DNA from: Psychrobacillus psychrodurans
GTDB taxonomy: Bacteria; Bacillota; Bacilli; Bacillales_A; Planococcaceae
Direction of reading: 5' to 3'
NCBI GenBank assembly: GCA_900114885.1
Contig: FOUN01000008.1
Coordinates: 62,001-126,000, forward strand
Length of the DNA stretch: 64,000 nt
Shown here one piece after another: positions 44,091 through 52,777 of the stretch. The number at the start of each line of letters is the position of its first letter. Position 1 is the stretch's first letter. The notes below the pieces were generated by a model. That model saw nothing but the letters and a program-made list of their open reading frames with translations, was not told the origin of the DNA and ran no database searches. The position numbers were made by a program, and so were the translations under genes.

Positions 44091-44779
44091 TATAGAACGT
44101 CCTCCTTCACTAATTCCCCGTCACGCATTTTAAAGGTTCTATGTGCAATGCTTGCCACTTCCTCGTCGTGTGTGATCATCACAAACGTTACTCCTAGTGT
44201 TTTATTTAAATTTTGTATTAGTAATAAAATATCTTGCTCAGTTTCGGAATCTAGGCTCCCCGTTGGCTCATCTGCAAATAGGATGGGTGGGTTTGTTATT
44301 AAGGCACGCGCAATACTTACACGTTGCTGTTGCCCCCCAGATAATTCATTGGGATAATGGTCTCCAACCTCCGTTAACCCCACCTTGTCCATCATTTGCC
44401 CGACACTTGCTTTCCTTTTTTTCGGGGATATACCCTTTAGTTTTAGTGGAAGCTCTACATTTTCAAAAGCTGTTAATCCAGGCATCAGTTGAAAATTTTG
44501 AAAGATGAAGCCAAAATTGTTTAAGCGAAACGCTGCTCTTTCAGTTTCATTTAAATTAGCTGTTTCTTGTCCATTTACTGTAATTGAGCCTTGTTCTGGA
44601 CTCATAAATCCTGCTATCGTATGAAGTAAAGTAGACTTACCAGAGCCACTTTTCCCTACAATCGCCACGATTTCTCCTTGCTTTACGTCGAAAGATAGCC
44701 CTTTCAAAACCGGTACTTTCTTCTCTTTTCCTTTTTTTCCTATTAGAAATGTATGATTCACTTGCTTAACTTGTATCAT
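44090..44779 (-). CDS. ABC transporter ATPase, LolD/MacB type
   Basis: 229 residues: Walker A VGKSGSGKSTLLH, Q-loop FIFQNFQLMPGLTAFENVELP (typical of the LolD/MacB/YknY group), signature ELSGGQQQRVSIARAL, Walker B ILFADEPTGSLD, H-loop ITHDEEVA. AGGAGG before the ATG. No two-component system or adaptor protein is adjacent; the pair is flanked on both sides by repeat R1. Confidence 0.9.
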   Translation of the reverse strand: MIQVKQVNHTFLIGKKGKEKKVPVLKGLSFDVKQGEIVAIVGKSGSGKSTLLHTIAGFMSPEQGSITVNGQETANLNETERAAFRLNNFGFIFQNFQLMPGLTAFENVELPLKLKGISPKKRKASVGQMMDKVGLTEVGDHYPNELSGGQQQRVSIARALITNPPILFADEPTGSLDSETEQDILLLIQNLNKTLGVTFVMITHDEEVASIAHRTFKMRDGELVKEDVL

Positions 44780-44885
44780 TTATTGACCCTCCTATTTCAC
44801 TACTCCACTCATTGTACCCACCATTTCTTAACATTCTAGAAGGATAAAAATGAAGAAATTCTTAAGATAGCCCGAAATGTGAAGG

Positions 44886-44996
44886 ATGCCCGATAGCCTC
44901 GACAAGCGTTGGAAGAATGACGGTAAAGGCGTCCTTTGCCTTTATCCGACATTCTGAAACGACTCGAGAGGCTGGCGTCCGGAACTGGACACAGTG
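44886..44996 (-). repeat. Dispersed repeat R2, diverged inverted copy
   Basis: Read on the minus strand this segment follows the R2 unit of 49920-50283 in order: GACGCC, CTCGAGTCG-TTCAGA, ATAAAGGCAAAG, CGCCTTTA, ATTCTTCCA-CGCTTGTCG. Many single-base differences show it is an old copy. Confidence 0.7.
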
Positions 44997-45087
44997 AAAT
45001 GTGAAAGCGCCTGACAGCTGAACAATAAAATTAATAAAAAACCAAATAAAAAGACTCCTCTTGTCCTTTAAAAACAGAAACATAGAT

Positions 45088-45245
45088 ATGCCGTTGAGTG
45101 TAGCGAAGGGCGGACGCTTTCCGTGGGCACGGCTTCAGCAGTTTCCGTTGCTCCTGCGCAAGCTCGTCGCAAAAAAGATTTTCGCTAGCTCCGTCCAGGT
45201 TCTTCAGCTCGCACTGTTCCCACTGGAGTCGCCGTCCTGTGCTCC
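45088..45245 (-). repeat. Dispersed repeat R1-related element, inverted copy c
   Basis: GCGGACGCTTTCCGTGGGC at the left and CCACTGGAGTCGCCGTCC at the right are the two R1 ends in reverse orientation; the internal 100 bases differ from copies a and b. Open frames here (both strands) follow the GC-rich repeat and have no ribosome sites. Confidence 0.7.
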
Positions 45246-45391
45246 AATTAACCATGCACCTGATGTAAACGGATAATTGAAGGCAATAGCGCTTACTATT
45301 TCATCATATAATTGGAAATAAATAATGTGAAATGGATGCTATTACAAAGAAATTTTACTGTCCGCATTTAACATTAGATGACAGCATAAAT

Positions 45392-45622
45392 AAAATTGGA
45401 CCACTCTTTCCATCTAAGCGATAGGCTTTGCCCAATCTTATAATGGAAGGCTACACACTTGTTGATTGAAGTGGAATGTGGCGACTCCAGCGGGATAAGC
45501 GAGAAATTCGAGACCCCACAGGTACGAGGAGGCTCGGCCTCGCCCGCGGAAAGCGTCCACATGAAACGGAAATCAGTAGGATTATTCCTTCTCCATAGTC
45601 CCATGAACCCAGTGTTCATAAG
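45392..45622 (+). repeat. Dispersed repeat R1, copy b
   Basis: Same left end (CCATCTAAGCGATAGG), core (TGTGGCGACTCCAGCGGG ... GCCCGCGGAAAGCGTCCAC) and right end (AGTCCCATGAAC) as copy a, with a short internal deletion. The two copies flank the MacB-type ABC pair as direct repeats. Confidence 0.85.
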
Positions 45623-45650
45623 AAATAATGGGATTTACTATACTGTAAAA

Positions 45651-45688
45651 TAAAAAAGTGCACAAAGTTTTCACTTCGTACACTTTCA
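45651..45688 (-). terminator. Terminator of the GntR-ABC operon
   Basis: Minus strand: AAAGTGTACGAAGT and ACTTTGTGCACTTT pair around a GAAA tetraloop (G-U wobbles only), then TTTTTTA. Confidence 0.8.
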
Positions 45689-45696
45689 TCACTTTA

Positions 45697-46488
45697 TTAT
45701 ATTTTAATAGCCACTCTTTTTGTAAGCTGGCGAATGAGCCATAGAACTATGAAAATTATTACTACTACACCTAGTATTGCTATTGGTAACGAAAAATCAT
45801 AGGAAGAGAATCTGTCTGGTACTGTCAGTCCTAACCCTATGCTTAATAATGCATTTTCTAAAAGTGCCAAGACAATTGAAACTCCGATAAACACTATACC
45901 GACTATCACACCAAAACGATAGAATGCACTACCTATTAACCAACCTAGTAGATAAAACGTTAAGAGGTTTAAAATAACAATGAATATCGCTAATAACCAG
46001 TTACTTTGAGGGTCGACGTATGGAGCTATAATAATGGATTGAATGATTTCAGCGATTATCCCGTCATCTTCCATGTTAACTCTTTCTCCAAAAGTGGTCG
46101 TGAATATAGTAGACATATTAAATATTTTCAAGATAAATAATTCAATAACAGAAACTATGCTTGTAATCACTGGAAGTGCAATAGAAAGGCCTACAGCAGC
46201 AAACGTAGCTCCTTTAAAGTAATCTTTTCTCGTCACCCCATTACTGACATAGTGAGGCAAAAGTCCATAAGATGAGATAATTCCTATAACAAGCATAAAT
46301 ATATTAGCAGCTACAAATGTCGAGACAAAATACACTTCTATATCATTATCACTGTTTATAGCTAAGACTACTTTTACTACATGAATAGCTAACATTATTC
46401 CCAAGAAGCCGAATGCCCAAAACAATTGAACCCAGAATAAGTCCATTGCTACCTTTGAAAAAATCGATGCTTTTTTCAACTTAATCAT
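45697..46488 (-). CDS. ABC-2-like membrane subunit of a GntR-ABC module
   Basis: 263 residues with six hydrophobic segments (FWAFGFLGIMLAIHVVKVVLA first). No ATPase motifs. By position it is the permease of the ATPase encoded directly upstream (8-base overlap). ATG at 46488 touches the GAGGGGG ribosome site; a TTG at 46479 has better spacing and may be the true start. Substrate unknown. Confidence 0.78.
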   Translation of the reverse strand: MIKLKKASIFSKVAMDLFWVQLFWAFGFLGIMLAIHVVKVVLAINSDNDIEVYFVSTFVAANIFMLVIGIISSYGLLPHYVSNGVTRKDYFKGATFAAVGLSIALPVITSIVSVIELFILKIFNMSTIFTTTFGERVNMEDDGIIAEIIQSIIIAPYVDPQSNWLLAIFIVILNLLTFYLLGWLIGSAFYRFGVIVGIVFIGVSIVLALLENALLSIGLGLTVPDRFSSYDFSLPIAILGVVVIIFIVLWLIRQLTKRVAIKI

Positions 46489-47353
46489 CCCCCTCTGTCA
46501 AATGTATAAACAGATCTTGTAGTGAAATTGGACCAACCTCAAGGCCCTTTTGCTGAGCTACTTTTCGATCACGATCATTCAGTTCTCCGTATACCATAAC
46601 GGACTTTGTATTACCCAATTGTTGTGTATTAAGCTGTTTCATCGACAGTACAAATTCATCTACAACCTCTGCCGCTCCTGTTATGGAGGACCCTTTTGTT
46701 ATTAGTGATTCAAAATCCTCTTGCAACACGATGCTCCCTTTATGCAAAATGATTACTTCATCAAACAAATAATCCATTTCGGATACTAGATGTGTAGATA
46801 GTATAATAATGCGTGGATGGTTTGATTGATCTTCTAGCAGTTCACGGTAAAATATATCTCTAGTGGGGGCATCCATTCCAAGATAAGCCTCATCAAATAT
46901 CGTGATTGGAGATCTGCTTGCTAAACCGATCGTTACATTTAAAGCGGATTGCATACCCTTTGAAAATTCTTTAATCGGTTTTTTCAATGGAAGTTTAAAC
47001 TTTCCCACTAAATATTCAGCGTATTTCAAATCAAACTGTGAACGATATCGTGCTACATACTTTAATGCTTCTTTTACATTATCTGATTCATCCTTATAGT
47101 CCTTACTGAAAATGAAAGATACATCCTGCATAATTTTTGCATTCTCAAATGGAATCTCGCCACCTATTGTGATAGCGCCACTCGTTTGCTCTTGGTACGA
47201 TGCCAAGATAGACAGTAGAGATGTTTTTCCAGCTCCATTTCTTCCTAATAACCCGTAAATTTTTGGTTCATTCAACATAAACGAAACATCCTTTAATGCG
47301 GGGTAAGAACCATATGTTAAGCTCAAATTGTTTACTAAAACATTTAAAGTCAT
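46481..47353 (-). CDS. ABC ATPase of a GntR-ABC module (YtrB-like)
   Basis: 290 residues: Walker A GLLGRNGAGKTSLL, Q-loop replaced by FIFSKDYK, signature FSKGMQSALNV instead of LSGGQ, Walker B ITIFDEAYLGMD, H-loop LSTHLVSEM. The C-terminal 90 residues form an extra regulatory domain. The weak signature is common in YtrB-type ATPases linked to cell-wall antibiotic stress. Overlaps the GntR gene by four bases. Confidence 0.85.
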   Translation of the reverse strand: MTLNVLVNNLSLTYGSYPALKDVSFMLNEPKIYGLLGRNGAGKTSLLSILASYQEQTSGAITIGGEIPFENAKIMQDVSFIFSKDYKDESDNVKEALKYVARYRSQFDLKYAEYLVGKFKLPLKKPIKEFSKGMQSALNVTIGLASRSPITIFDEAYLGMDAPTRDIFYRELLEDQSNHPRIIILSTHLVSEMDYLFDEVIILHKGSIVLQEDFESLITKGSSITGAAEVVDEFVLSMKQLNTQQLGNTKSVMVYGELNDRDRKVAQQKGLEVGPISLQDLFIHLTEGDD

Positions 47354-47727
47354 TCTGAATCACTCCTTTTCACTTTGCTTATTAGCTGAACGATTTCTTT
47401 TTCAGTTATACCTAATTTCTCAGCTTCTCTCACTAGACCCACAATATAATCATCTACGAATGCGTCTTTCCGATTTTGGACTAACACTCCTTTTGCTCCA
47501 TCTGCTACGAACATTCCTATCCCTCGCTTTTTAAATAATATTCCTTCTTCCACTAATTGATTGATCCCTTTTGATACAGTTGCATGATTAATTTTGTAAA
47601 AGCTAACTAATTGATTCGTAGAAGGAGCCTGCTCTCCCTCTTTTAGTTGATCGTTTACAATTTGATCTTCAATTTTTTCTCGTATTTGCAGATAGATCGG
47701 TTTGTCATGGTCGAAAAGTGTGCTCAT
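47350..47727 (-). CDS. GntR-family repressor (YtrA subfamily)
   Basis: 125 residues: N-terminal winged helix (PIYLQIREKIEDQIVNDQLK, PSTNQLVSFYKINHATVSKG, LFKKRGIGMFV) with only a short C-terminal tail, the defining feature of the YtrA subfamily. Such regulators repress their own ABC operon and respond to wall-active antibiotics. ATG at 47727 follows GAGAGGT; an ATG eight codons upstream is less likely. Confidence 0.88.
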   Translation of the reverse strand: MSTLFDHDKPIYLQIREKIEDQIVNDQLKEGEQAPSTNQLVSFYKINHATVSKGINQLVEEGILFKKRGIGMFVADGAKGVLVQNRKDAFVDDYIVGLVREAEKLGITEKEIVQLISKVKRSDSE

Positions 47728-47754
47728 TACAATAACCTCTCTCCTTATCACTTA

Positions 47755-47784
47755 TATGGTTATACACTTATGTATATAACCATA
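47755..47784. promoter_or_regulatory. YtrA-type operator
   Basis: TATGGTTATA (47755-47764) and TATAACCATA (47775-47784), perfect 10-bp arms with a 10-bp spacer, 28-57 bp before the GntR start codon. Confidence 0.7.
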
Positions 47785-47838
47785 ACAGGTGGAGTATTTT
47801 TCGTCAAGCAGGTACATTACCTATAAAATAAATAAAAG

Positions 47839-47867
47839 TCAAACTTTCTTCCGCCTAACCCCGTCTA
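47839..47867 (+). promoter_or_regulatory. ECF-sigma (SigV-type) autoregulatory promoter
   Basis: TCAAAC (47839-47844), 17-bp spacer, CGTCTA (47862-47867): matches the AAC...CGTC pattern of ECF promoters. It precedes sigV by 51 bp, and a 12-bp palindrome ACGTTCGAACGT lies just downstream (47877-47888). Confidence 0.75.
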
Positions 47868-47918
47868 ATATTTAATACGTTCGAACGTTATAGTTAGAAA
47901 AAGGAGCACACCTCTGTC

Positions 47919-48416
47919 ATGACAAAATCAGAAAAGTTTAAACTAGTGGAAAACTATATAATTGAAAACCAAAATGCCCATTACCGACTCGCCTATAGCT
48001 ATGTAAAAAATAAGGAATCTGCACTTGATATTATTCAAGACAGTATTTTGAAAGCTTTAAGATCAATTGATTCCCTTGAGCAAATCGGGTATTTGAAAAC
48101 GTGGTTTTACCGTATTTTAATAAATACTTCCATAGATTTTATTCATAAAAACAAGCGAATGATTGTAGTGGAGGATGAAGTTTTAGACTTTCATTTACCC
48201 TCCCACGAAATGGATGTACCAGATATCGACCTTTACGAGGCAATCGATCATTTAACACCCAGACAGAAAACACTGATTATACTTCGTTTTTTTGAGGATA
48301 TGAAAATAGAGGATATTGCAGCAACACTTGGTGTAAACCAAAATACAATTAAAACAAGATTATATGCAGCTTTAAGGAAATTACGCACGAATATGGAAGA
48401 GAAGGTGAAGGTATGA
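47919..48416 (+). CDS. sigV: ECF RNA polymerase sigma factor SigV
   Basis: 165 residues: region 2 AYSYVKNKESALDIIQDSILKAL...YLKTWFYRILINTSID, region 4 LTPRQKTLIILRFFEDMKIEDIAATLGVNQNTIKTRL. Length and partner match B. subtilis SigV (lysozyme response; targets oatA, dlt). Directly followed by its anti-sigma factor with a four-base ATGA overlap. The upstream promoter has the ECF pattern, implying autoregulation. Confidence 0.88.
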   Translation: MTKSEKFKLVENYIIENQNAHYRLAYSYVKNKESALDIIQDSILKALRSIDSLEQIGYLKTWFYRILINTSIDFIHKNKRMIVVEDEVLDFHLPSHEMDVPDIDLYEAIDHLTPRQKTLIILRFFEDMKIEDIAATLGVNQNTIKTRLYAALRKLRTNMEEKVKV

Positions 48417-49291
48417 GTAAGTTACATGAATCTAAAAAACAGTATGATGATATTGAAATCCCAACAGAACTGCAGCAAGTAGTAAGTAAATCCATTCAAA
48501 ATGCAAAAAAGGAACAATCGAGAAAAATGCCGTCTTTCAAAAAGTTTGGAATTGGATTTGTTGCTGCTGCAGCAATTTTTATAGCGAGTGTCAATATAAA
48601 CCCAGCTCTTGCTCAATCATTGTCGACAGTGCCTATTCTTGGCTCCATCGTTCAAGTCATATCGATACAGGAAATCACTATAGATGAAGACACTTACAAC
48701 GCAGATTTAAAAGTACCAAATGTAACTGGTTTAACTAATAAAGAGCTAGAAAATAGCTTGAACGAAAAGTATATTGCAGAAAATAAAGCACTTTATGAAA
48801 GCTTTCAAAAAGAGATGGAAGCCCAGAAAGAGGTTGGTGGCGGCCATCTTGGTGTCGTATCTACTTATGAAGTAGTGACAGATACAGATGAGATTCTCTC
48901 GATTAGCCGTTACGAGGCGAATATAGTAGGTTCTTCATCAACTACTATGAGAACAGATACAATCGATAAGAAAAATGAAGTACTCATCACATTACCTAGT
49001 CTATTTAAAGACGACCAAGGATACATCGAGACAATCTCCACTTATATTAAAGGAGAAATGACAAAACAGATGGCTGAAGACGAAATGAACATGTATTGGA
49101 TTGCCAGTGAAGAAGAAATTGGTTTTGAATCCATTCGTCCCGATCAGACATTTTCTATTACTGCAGACCATAAGCTAACGATTTCTTTTGATAAATACGA
49201 GGTCGCTCCTGGTTATATGGGGGTTATTACATTTGAGATACCAACTGATGTCATAAAGGATGAGCTAATCAGTGATTATTATATTAAGTGA
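48413..49291 (+). CDS. rsiV: Anti-sigma factor RsiV
   Basis: 292 residues: an N-terminal cytoplasmic segment binding SigV, one membrane segment (FGIGFVAAAAIFIASVNI, about residues 46-63), and a C-terminal extracellular domain with the DUF3298 pattern (YEVVTDTDEILSISRYEANIVG, ITLPSLFKDDQGY, YEVAPGYMG). In B. subtilis RsiV binds lysozyme itself, which triggers its cleavage by signal peptidase and RasP. Translation is coupled to sigV. Confidence 0.88.
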   Translation: MSKLHESKKQYDDIEIPTELQQVVSKSIQNAKKEQSRKMPSFKKFGIGFVAAAAIFIASVNINPALAQSLSTVPILGSIVQVISIQEITIDEDTYNADLKVPNVTGLTNKELENSLNEKYIAENKALYESFQKEMEAQKEVGGGHLGVVSTYEVVTDTDEILSISRYEANIVGSSSTTMRTDTIDKKNEVLITLPSLFKDDQGYIETISTYIKGEMTKQMAEDEMNMYWIASEEEIGFESIRPDQTFSITADHKLTISFDKYEVAPGYMGVITFEIPTDVIKDELISDYYIK

Positions 49292-49351
49292 TTCTAATGA
49301 TATTTGACCGATTTTCTATTTAATTCTACCGATTTTAAAACTCACACTCAC

Positions 49352-49398
49352 AAAAAACTGCTCCTTCACAAGAGATTGTGAAAAGGAGCAGTTTTTTA
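49352..49398. terminator. Shared terminator of rsiV and the PCYCGC lipoprotein gene
   Basis: AAAAAACTGCTCCTT pairs with AAGGAGCAGTTTTTT, with an inner CACAA/TTGTG stem. A and T runs on both sides. Confidence 0.88.
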
Positions 49399-49399
49399 T

Positions 49400-49891
49400 T
49401 TAAGAAGGCATTGGCGTATCAGTTGGAGTAGCATAACCATCTTTATACGTTTCATCAATTGTATTGCGAATTTCTACTAGTGACTTTCCTTCTTGGATCA
49501 TTTGGATGGAAGTGATTGCCGTCTCTAGGCAGGCCGCACAACGAGTTCCATGATCATCCCAAACGACTTCTCCATTTTCTTTGATTTCATGGACGAAGCA
49601 GTTGAAATTATTTTTGTGATCTGCACTATCTCCGCAGCCACAGTAGCAAGGCATCCATTTGAGTACATCATTGGCCTTTGCAGCAGCTTGATAGACAAGC
49701 TTCATATCCTCAGACTGTGTATCTAAGAAAGCAGGCAATATGTCTGTTGATTCTGTTGTTTCCTGTAAATCTCCATTTTCTAGATGACCTACGTGATTCT
49801 CATGTTCTTCATGGTTTTCCTTCTTATTTTCCTGTCCACATGCGGACAACAATAATATACAAGCAAGTAGAATAAATAATGTTTTTTTCAT
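49400..49891 (-). CDS. PCYCGC-motif lipoprotein
   Basis: 163 residues: signal peptide with lipobox LLLSAC, a histidine-rich linker (KENHEEHENHVGHLENG), then the domain bearing WMPCYCGCGDSADHKNNFNCF and the second cysteine pair GTRCAACLE. This is the PCYCGC (PF13798) family of exported Bacillales lipoproteins; metal or heme/copper binding is suspected from the Cys/His content, not shown. ATG at 49891 chosen for the typical MKKTLF start. Confidence 0.85.
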   Translation of the reverse strand: MKKTLFILLACILLLSACGQENKKENHEEHENHVGHLENGDLQETTESTDILPAFLDTQSEDMKLVYQAAAKANDVLKWMPCYCGCGDSADHKNNFNCFVHEIKENGEVVWDDHGTRCAACLETAITSIQMIQEGKSLVEIRNTIDETYKDGYATPTDTPMPS

Positions 49892-49919
49892 ATAAGAAAA
49901 CAATCCTTTTTATTTATTA

Positions 49920-50283
49920 TCTGTCTAGCTTCAGACGCCTAGCACCTCGAGTCGCTTCAGACTTGTAAATAAAGGCAAAGATCGCCTTTATTGCAATTCT
50001 TCCAGCCTTGTCGGTGCTTACTCAGGCGCTTGCGCTTTTCTCTCTGTCTAGCTTCAGACGCCTAGCACCTCGAGTCGCTTCAGACTTGCAAATAAAGGCA
50101 AAGATCGCCTTTATTGCAATTCTTCCAGCGCTTGTCGGTGCTTACTCAGGCGCTTGCGCTTTTCTCTCTGTCTAGCTTCAGATGCCTAGCACCTCAAGTC
50201 GCTTCAGACTTACAAATAAAGGAAAAGATCGCCTTTATTGCAATTCTTCCAGCGCTTGTCGGTGCTTACTCAGGCGCTTGCAT
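49920..50283 (+). repeat. Dispersed repeat R2, three tandem copies of about 124 bp
   Basis: CTGTCTAGCTTCAGA starts at 49921, 50044 and 50168. Each unit runs through CTCGAGTCGCTTCAGAC, an AATAAAGGC/GCCTTTATT hairpin and GCGCTTGTCGGTGCTTACTC to GGCGCTTGC. Copies differ by a few bases; the third is the most diverged. It fills most of the gap between the PCYCGC gene and fumC. An open frame at 50114-50377 is caused by the repeat. Confidence 0.9.
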
Positions 50284-50323
50284 CCCTTTACAGGACGGTT
50301 TCTGTTACTTTTCTTTCATCCAC

Positions 50324-51700
50324 TTAAATCATATTTTCAGGTATGACAATTTCATCAAATTTATCCGCAGTCAGTAAGTCTAACTCAATAGCCGCCTCTT
50401 TTAATGTTGTGCCATTTTTATGGGCATGTTTTGCAATCTTAGCTGCATTTTCATATCCGATATAGGGATTCAATGCAGTAACGAGCATTAGTGAGTTATC
50501 TACGTGATGCTTTATCGTATCAAGGTTAGGTTCAATTCCAACTGCGCAGTTATTATTAAAGCTTAGAATTGCATCACTTAATAAGCCAACTGATTGTAGG
50601 AAGTTGTGAATGATCACCGGTTTAAATACATTCAATTGATAATTCCCTTGGCTTGCAGCAAAGCTAATAGTTGTGTCATTTCCCATCACTTGTGCAACAA
50701 CCATTGTCATCGCTTCACTTTGCGTCGGATTTACTTTTCCAGGCATAATGGAGCTTCCAGGTTCATTTTCTGGAATAGAGATTTCACCAATTCCAGAACG
50801 TGGACCACTTGCAAGTAAGCGTACATCATTCGCAATTTTCATCAAGTCTGCAGCTAATGCTTTTACTGCCCCATGTACGTAAACAACATCATCATAGCTT
50901 GTTAAAGAATGAAATTTGTTTTTAGCAGATGTAAATTCTATACCAAGTGCCTTAGAAATTTCAGCCGCTACTTGATCTCCAAAGCCTTTTGGTGCATTTA
51001 ACCCAGTTCCAACAGCTGTACCACCAATTGCAAGTTCCTTCATATCTTCTACACTTTGCGAAATCATTTTCGCTGATTTTTCCAGCATTCTATGCCAACC
51101 ACTAAACTCTTGCCCAAGCGAAAGAGGTGTTGCATCTTGTAAATGTGTACGCCCAATTTTGATAATATCCATAAATTGCTCAGATTTTTTTCCAAGCGTT
51201 TCCTTTAATACATCGATTGCTGGTAGTAGCTGGTTCTCTACTGAAAGCACTCCAGCAATATGCAGGGCTGTTGGGAACGTATCATTTGAACTTTGTGATT
51301 TATTTACATCGTCGTTTGGATGAAGACGTTCTTCGCTCCCTCTTTCCTCAAGTAATTGGTTTCCTCTACGAGCAATAACTTCATTTACATTCATATTGGA
51401 CTGGGTACCACTACCCGTTTGCCAAACAACTAACGGAAAATGCGCATCTAGTTTTCCGGCTAGTATTTCATCTGCTGCTTTTGCAATAGCATCTTTTTTT
51501 GCTTCTGATAGATTTCCTAGCGAATGACTAACGATTGCGGCAGATTTTTTTAAAAGGGCTAAACCATGAATTACGCCAATTGGCATCTTTTCCGTACCAA
51601 TTTTAAAGTTATGTTTGGATCTTTGCGTTTGTGCTCCCCAAAGACTATCTTCTGGAACATTAATTTCTCCCATAGAGTCGTGCTCAATACGATAAGACAT
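50324..51700 (-). CDS. fumC: Fumarate hydratase, class II
   Basis: 458 residues, homotetrameric TCA-cycle enzyme interconverting fumarate and malate. Signatures: [15 protein letters not shown] near residue 20, [33 protein letters not shown] near 185, and [16 protein letters not shown] near 315. ATG at 51700 follows AAGGAGCGAGGT; the eight-codon extension overlaps the ribosome site. Confidence 0.96.
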   Translation of the reverse strand: MSYRIEHDSMGEINVPEDSLWGAQTQRSKHNFKIGTEKMPIGVIHGLALLKKSAAIVSHSLGNLSEAKKDAIAKAADEILAGKLDAHFPLVVWQTGSGTQSNMNVNEVIARRGNQLLEERGSEERLHPNDDVNKSQSSNDTFPTALHIAGVLSVENQLLPAIDVLKETLGKKSEQFMDIIKIGRTHLQDATPLSLGQEFSGWHRMLEKSAKMISQSVEDMKELAIGGTAVGTGLNAPKGFGDQVAAEISKALGIEFTSAKNKFHSLTSYDDVVYVHGAVKALAADLMKIANDVRLLASGPRSGIGEISIPENEPGSSIMPGKVNPTQSEAMTMVVAQVMGNDTTISFAASQGNYQLNVFKPVIIHNFLQSVGLLSDAILSFNNNCAVGIEPNLDTIKHHVDNSLMLVTALNPYIGYENAAKIAKHAHKNGTTLKEAAIELDLLTADKFDEIVIPENMI

Positions 51701-51714
51701 TAACCTCGCTCCTT

Positions 51715-52650
51715 TTAAATCCATTTATTTTGTTTTTCTTCTAGCATTGCTAAAAATTCATCCACTACCTCCGGGTGAAATTGAGTGCCTTTTCCACTTT
51801 CCATCTCTTGAATGGCCTCCTCAATCGTCATCGCCTTACGGTACACTCGATTCGTGGTCATTGCATCGAATGCATCCACCACTGAAACGATAGAAGCTTC
51901 TATAGAAATTTCATTTCCTATTAAGCCATGTGGATATCCCTTTCCATCATACCTTTCATGATGTTCTTCTACAATAAAAGCGGCTTTGCGTATTCGTTCT
52001 ATTTCATGATTTCGCATCATCTCTGCACCCAAAGTTGTATGCATCTTAATGACTTTCCATTCATCGTCTGTTAGTTTACCCGTTTTATTCAATATTTCTA
52101 TTGGAATTGCCAACTTACCAATATCATGAAAATAAGAGCCCATCGAGAGAATAGCTACTCCTTGACCATTTGGTCTCATTCTTTTCCATAGCTCAATAGA
52201 ATAATCACGAATTCGCGAACAATGATGATAAGTATACCCGTCCACCTCTTGAATTCGCTTAGCATCTCGTTGAATAATCTCACGCTCAGTAAAGCTTTTC
52301 TCAAATGTCGAAGAAGTCATTTCAAATAAAATCTCCACATGAGATTCTGTATTACAAGTTACTATTCCCCCATACTTATTTACATCAATTACATCACCAC
52401 GATGCAAAGTAGACTTTTGACCATCCCAATCTATTTCAAGTTCACCATTTAAAATTGTATAACGCTCCACAAAATCAGCGGAATTATTTGAGTTATAATA
52501 AACCCAAGTTGTTGTATTAGGAAACAATGTGTATAAAGAGTAAGAAATATTTTCTGCACTTCCAAGGTATGTAGTAACCGATTGATCTGTAAATACTCTT
52601 GGTAGATATGCTTTCATTCGTATATCTTGTATCTGTTCAACTGTTAGCAT
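51715..52650 (-). CDS. Cupin-like domain fused to an HD-GYP phosphodiesterase
   Basis: 311 residues. N-terminal 110 residues are a beta-barrel sensor-like region ([25 protein letters not shown] is cupin-like). The C-terminal part is a full HD-GYP domain: [40 protein letters not shown] and [15 protein letters not shown], all expected metal ligands present. HD-GYP enzymes degrade cyclic di-GMP (or cGAMP). The ligand sensed is unknown. It ends 14 bases before fumC. Confidence 0.83.
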   Translation of the reverse strand: MLTVEQIQDIRMKAYLPRVFTDQSVTTYLGSAENISYSLYTLFPNTTTWVYYNSNNSADFVERYTILNGELEIDWDGQKSTLHRGDVIDVNKYGGIVTCNTESHVEILFEMTSSTFEKSFTEREIIQRDAKRIQEVDGYTYHHCSRIRDYSIELWKRMRPNGQGVAILSMGSYFHDIGKLAIPIEILNKTGKLTDDEWKVIKMHTTLGAEMMRNHEIERIRKAAFIVEEHHERYDGKGYPHGLIGNEISIEASIVSVVDAFDAMTTNRVYRKAMTIEEAIQEMESGKGTQFHPEVVDEFLAMLEEKQNKWI

Positions 52651-52734
52651 ATATTACACCCCTATTCCTATGACAACATTCAGCTTTATCTGCTTTTATT
52701 ATACAATTCAATCAACTTAAATGAAATACAATAA

Positions 52735-52766
52735 AAAGAACCTATGAATATTTTCATAGGTTCTTT
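52735..52766 (-). terminator. Terminator of the flotillin operon
   Basis: AAAGAACCTATGAA (52735-52748) pairs perfectly with TTCATAGGTTCTTT (52753-52766), four-base loop. Confidence 0.85.
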
Positions 52767-52777
52767 GAGGTAAAACG

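Noticed and set aside
45031-45653. Several 60-80 codon open frames on both strands
   Set aside because: They fall in GC-rich R1 repeats where stop codons are rare; no start signals and no protein-like sequence.
50114-50377. 87-codon open frame
   Set aside because: It is formed by R2 repeat units and runs into antisense fumC.
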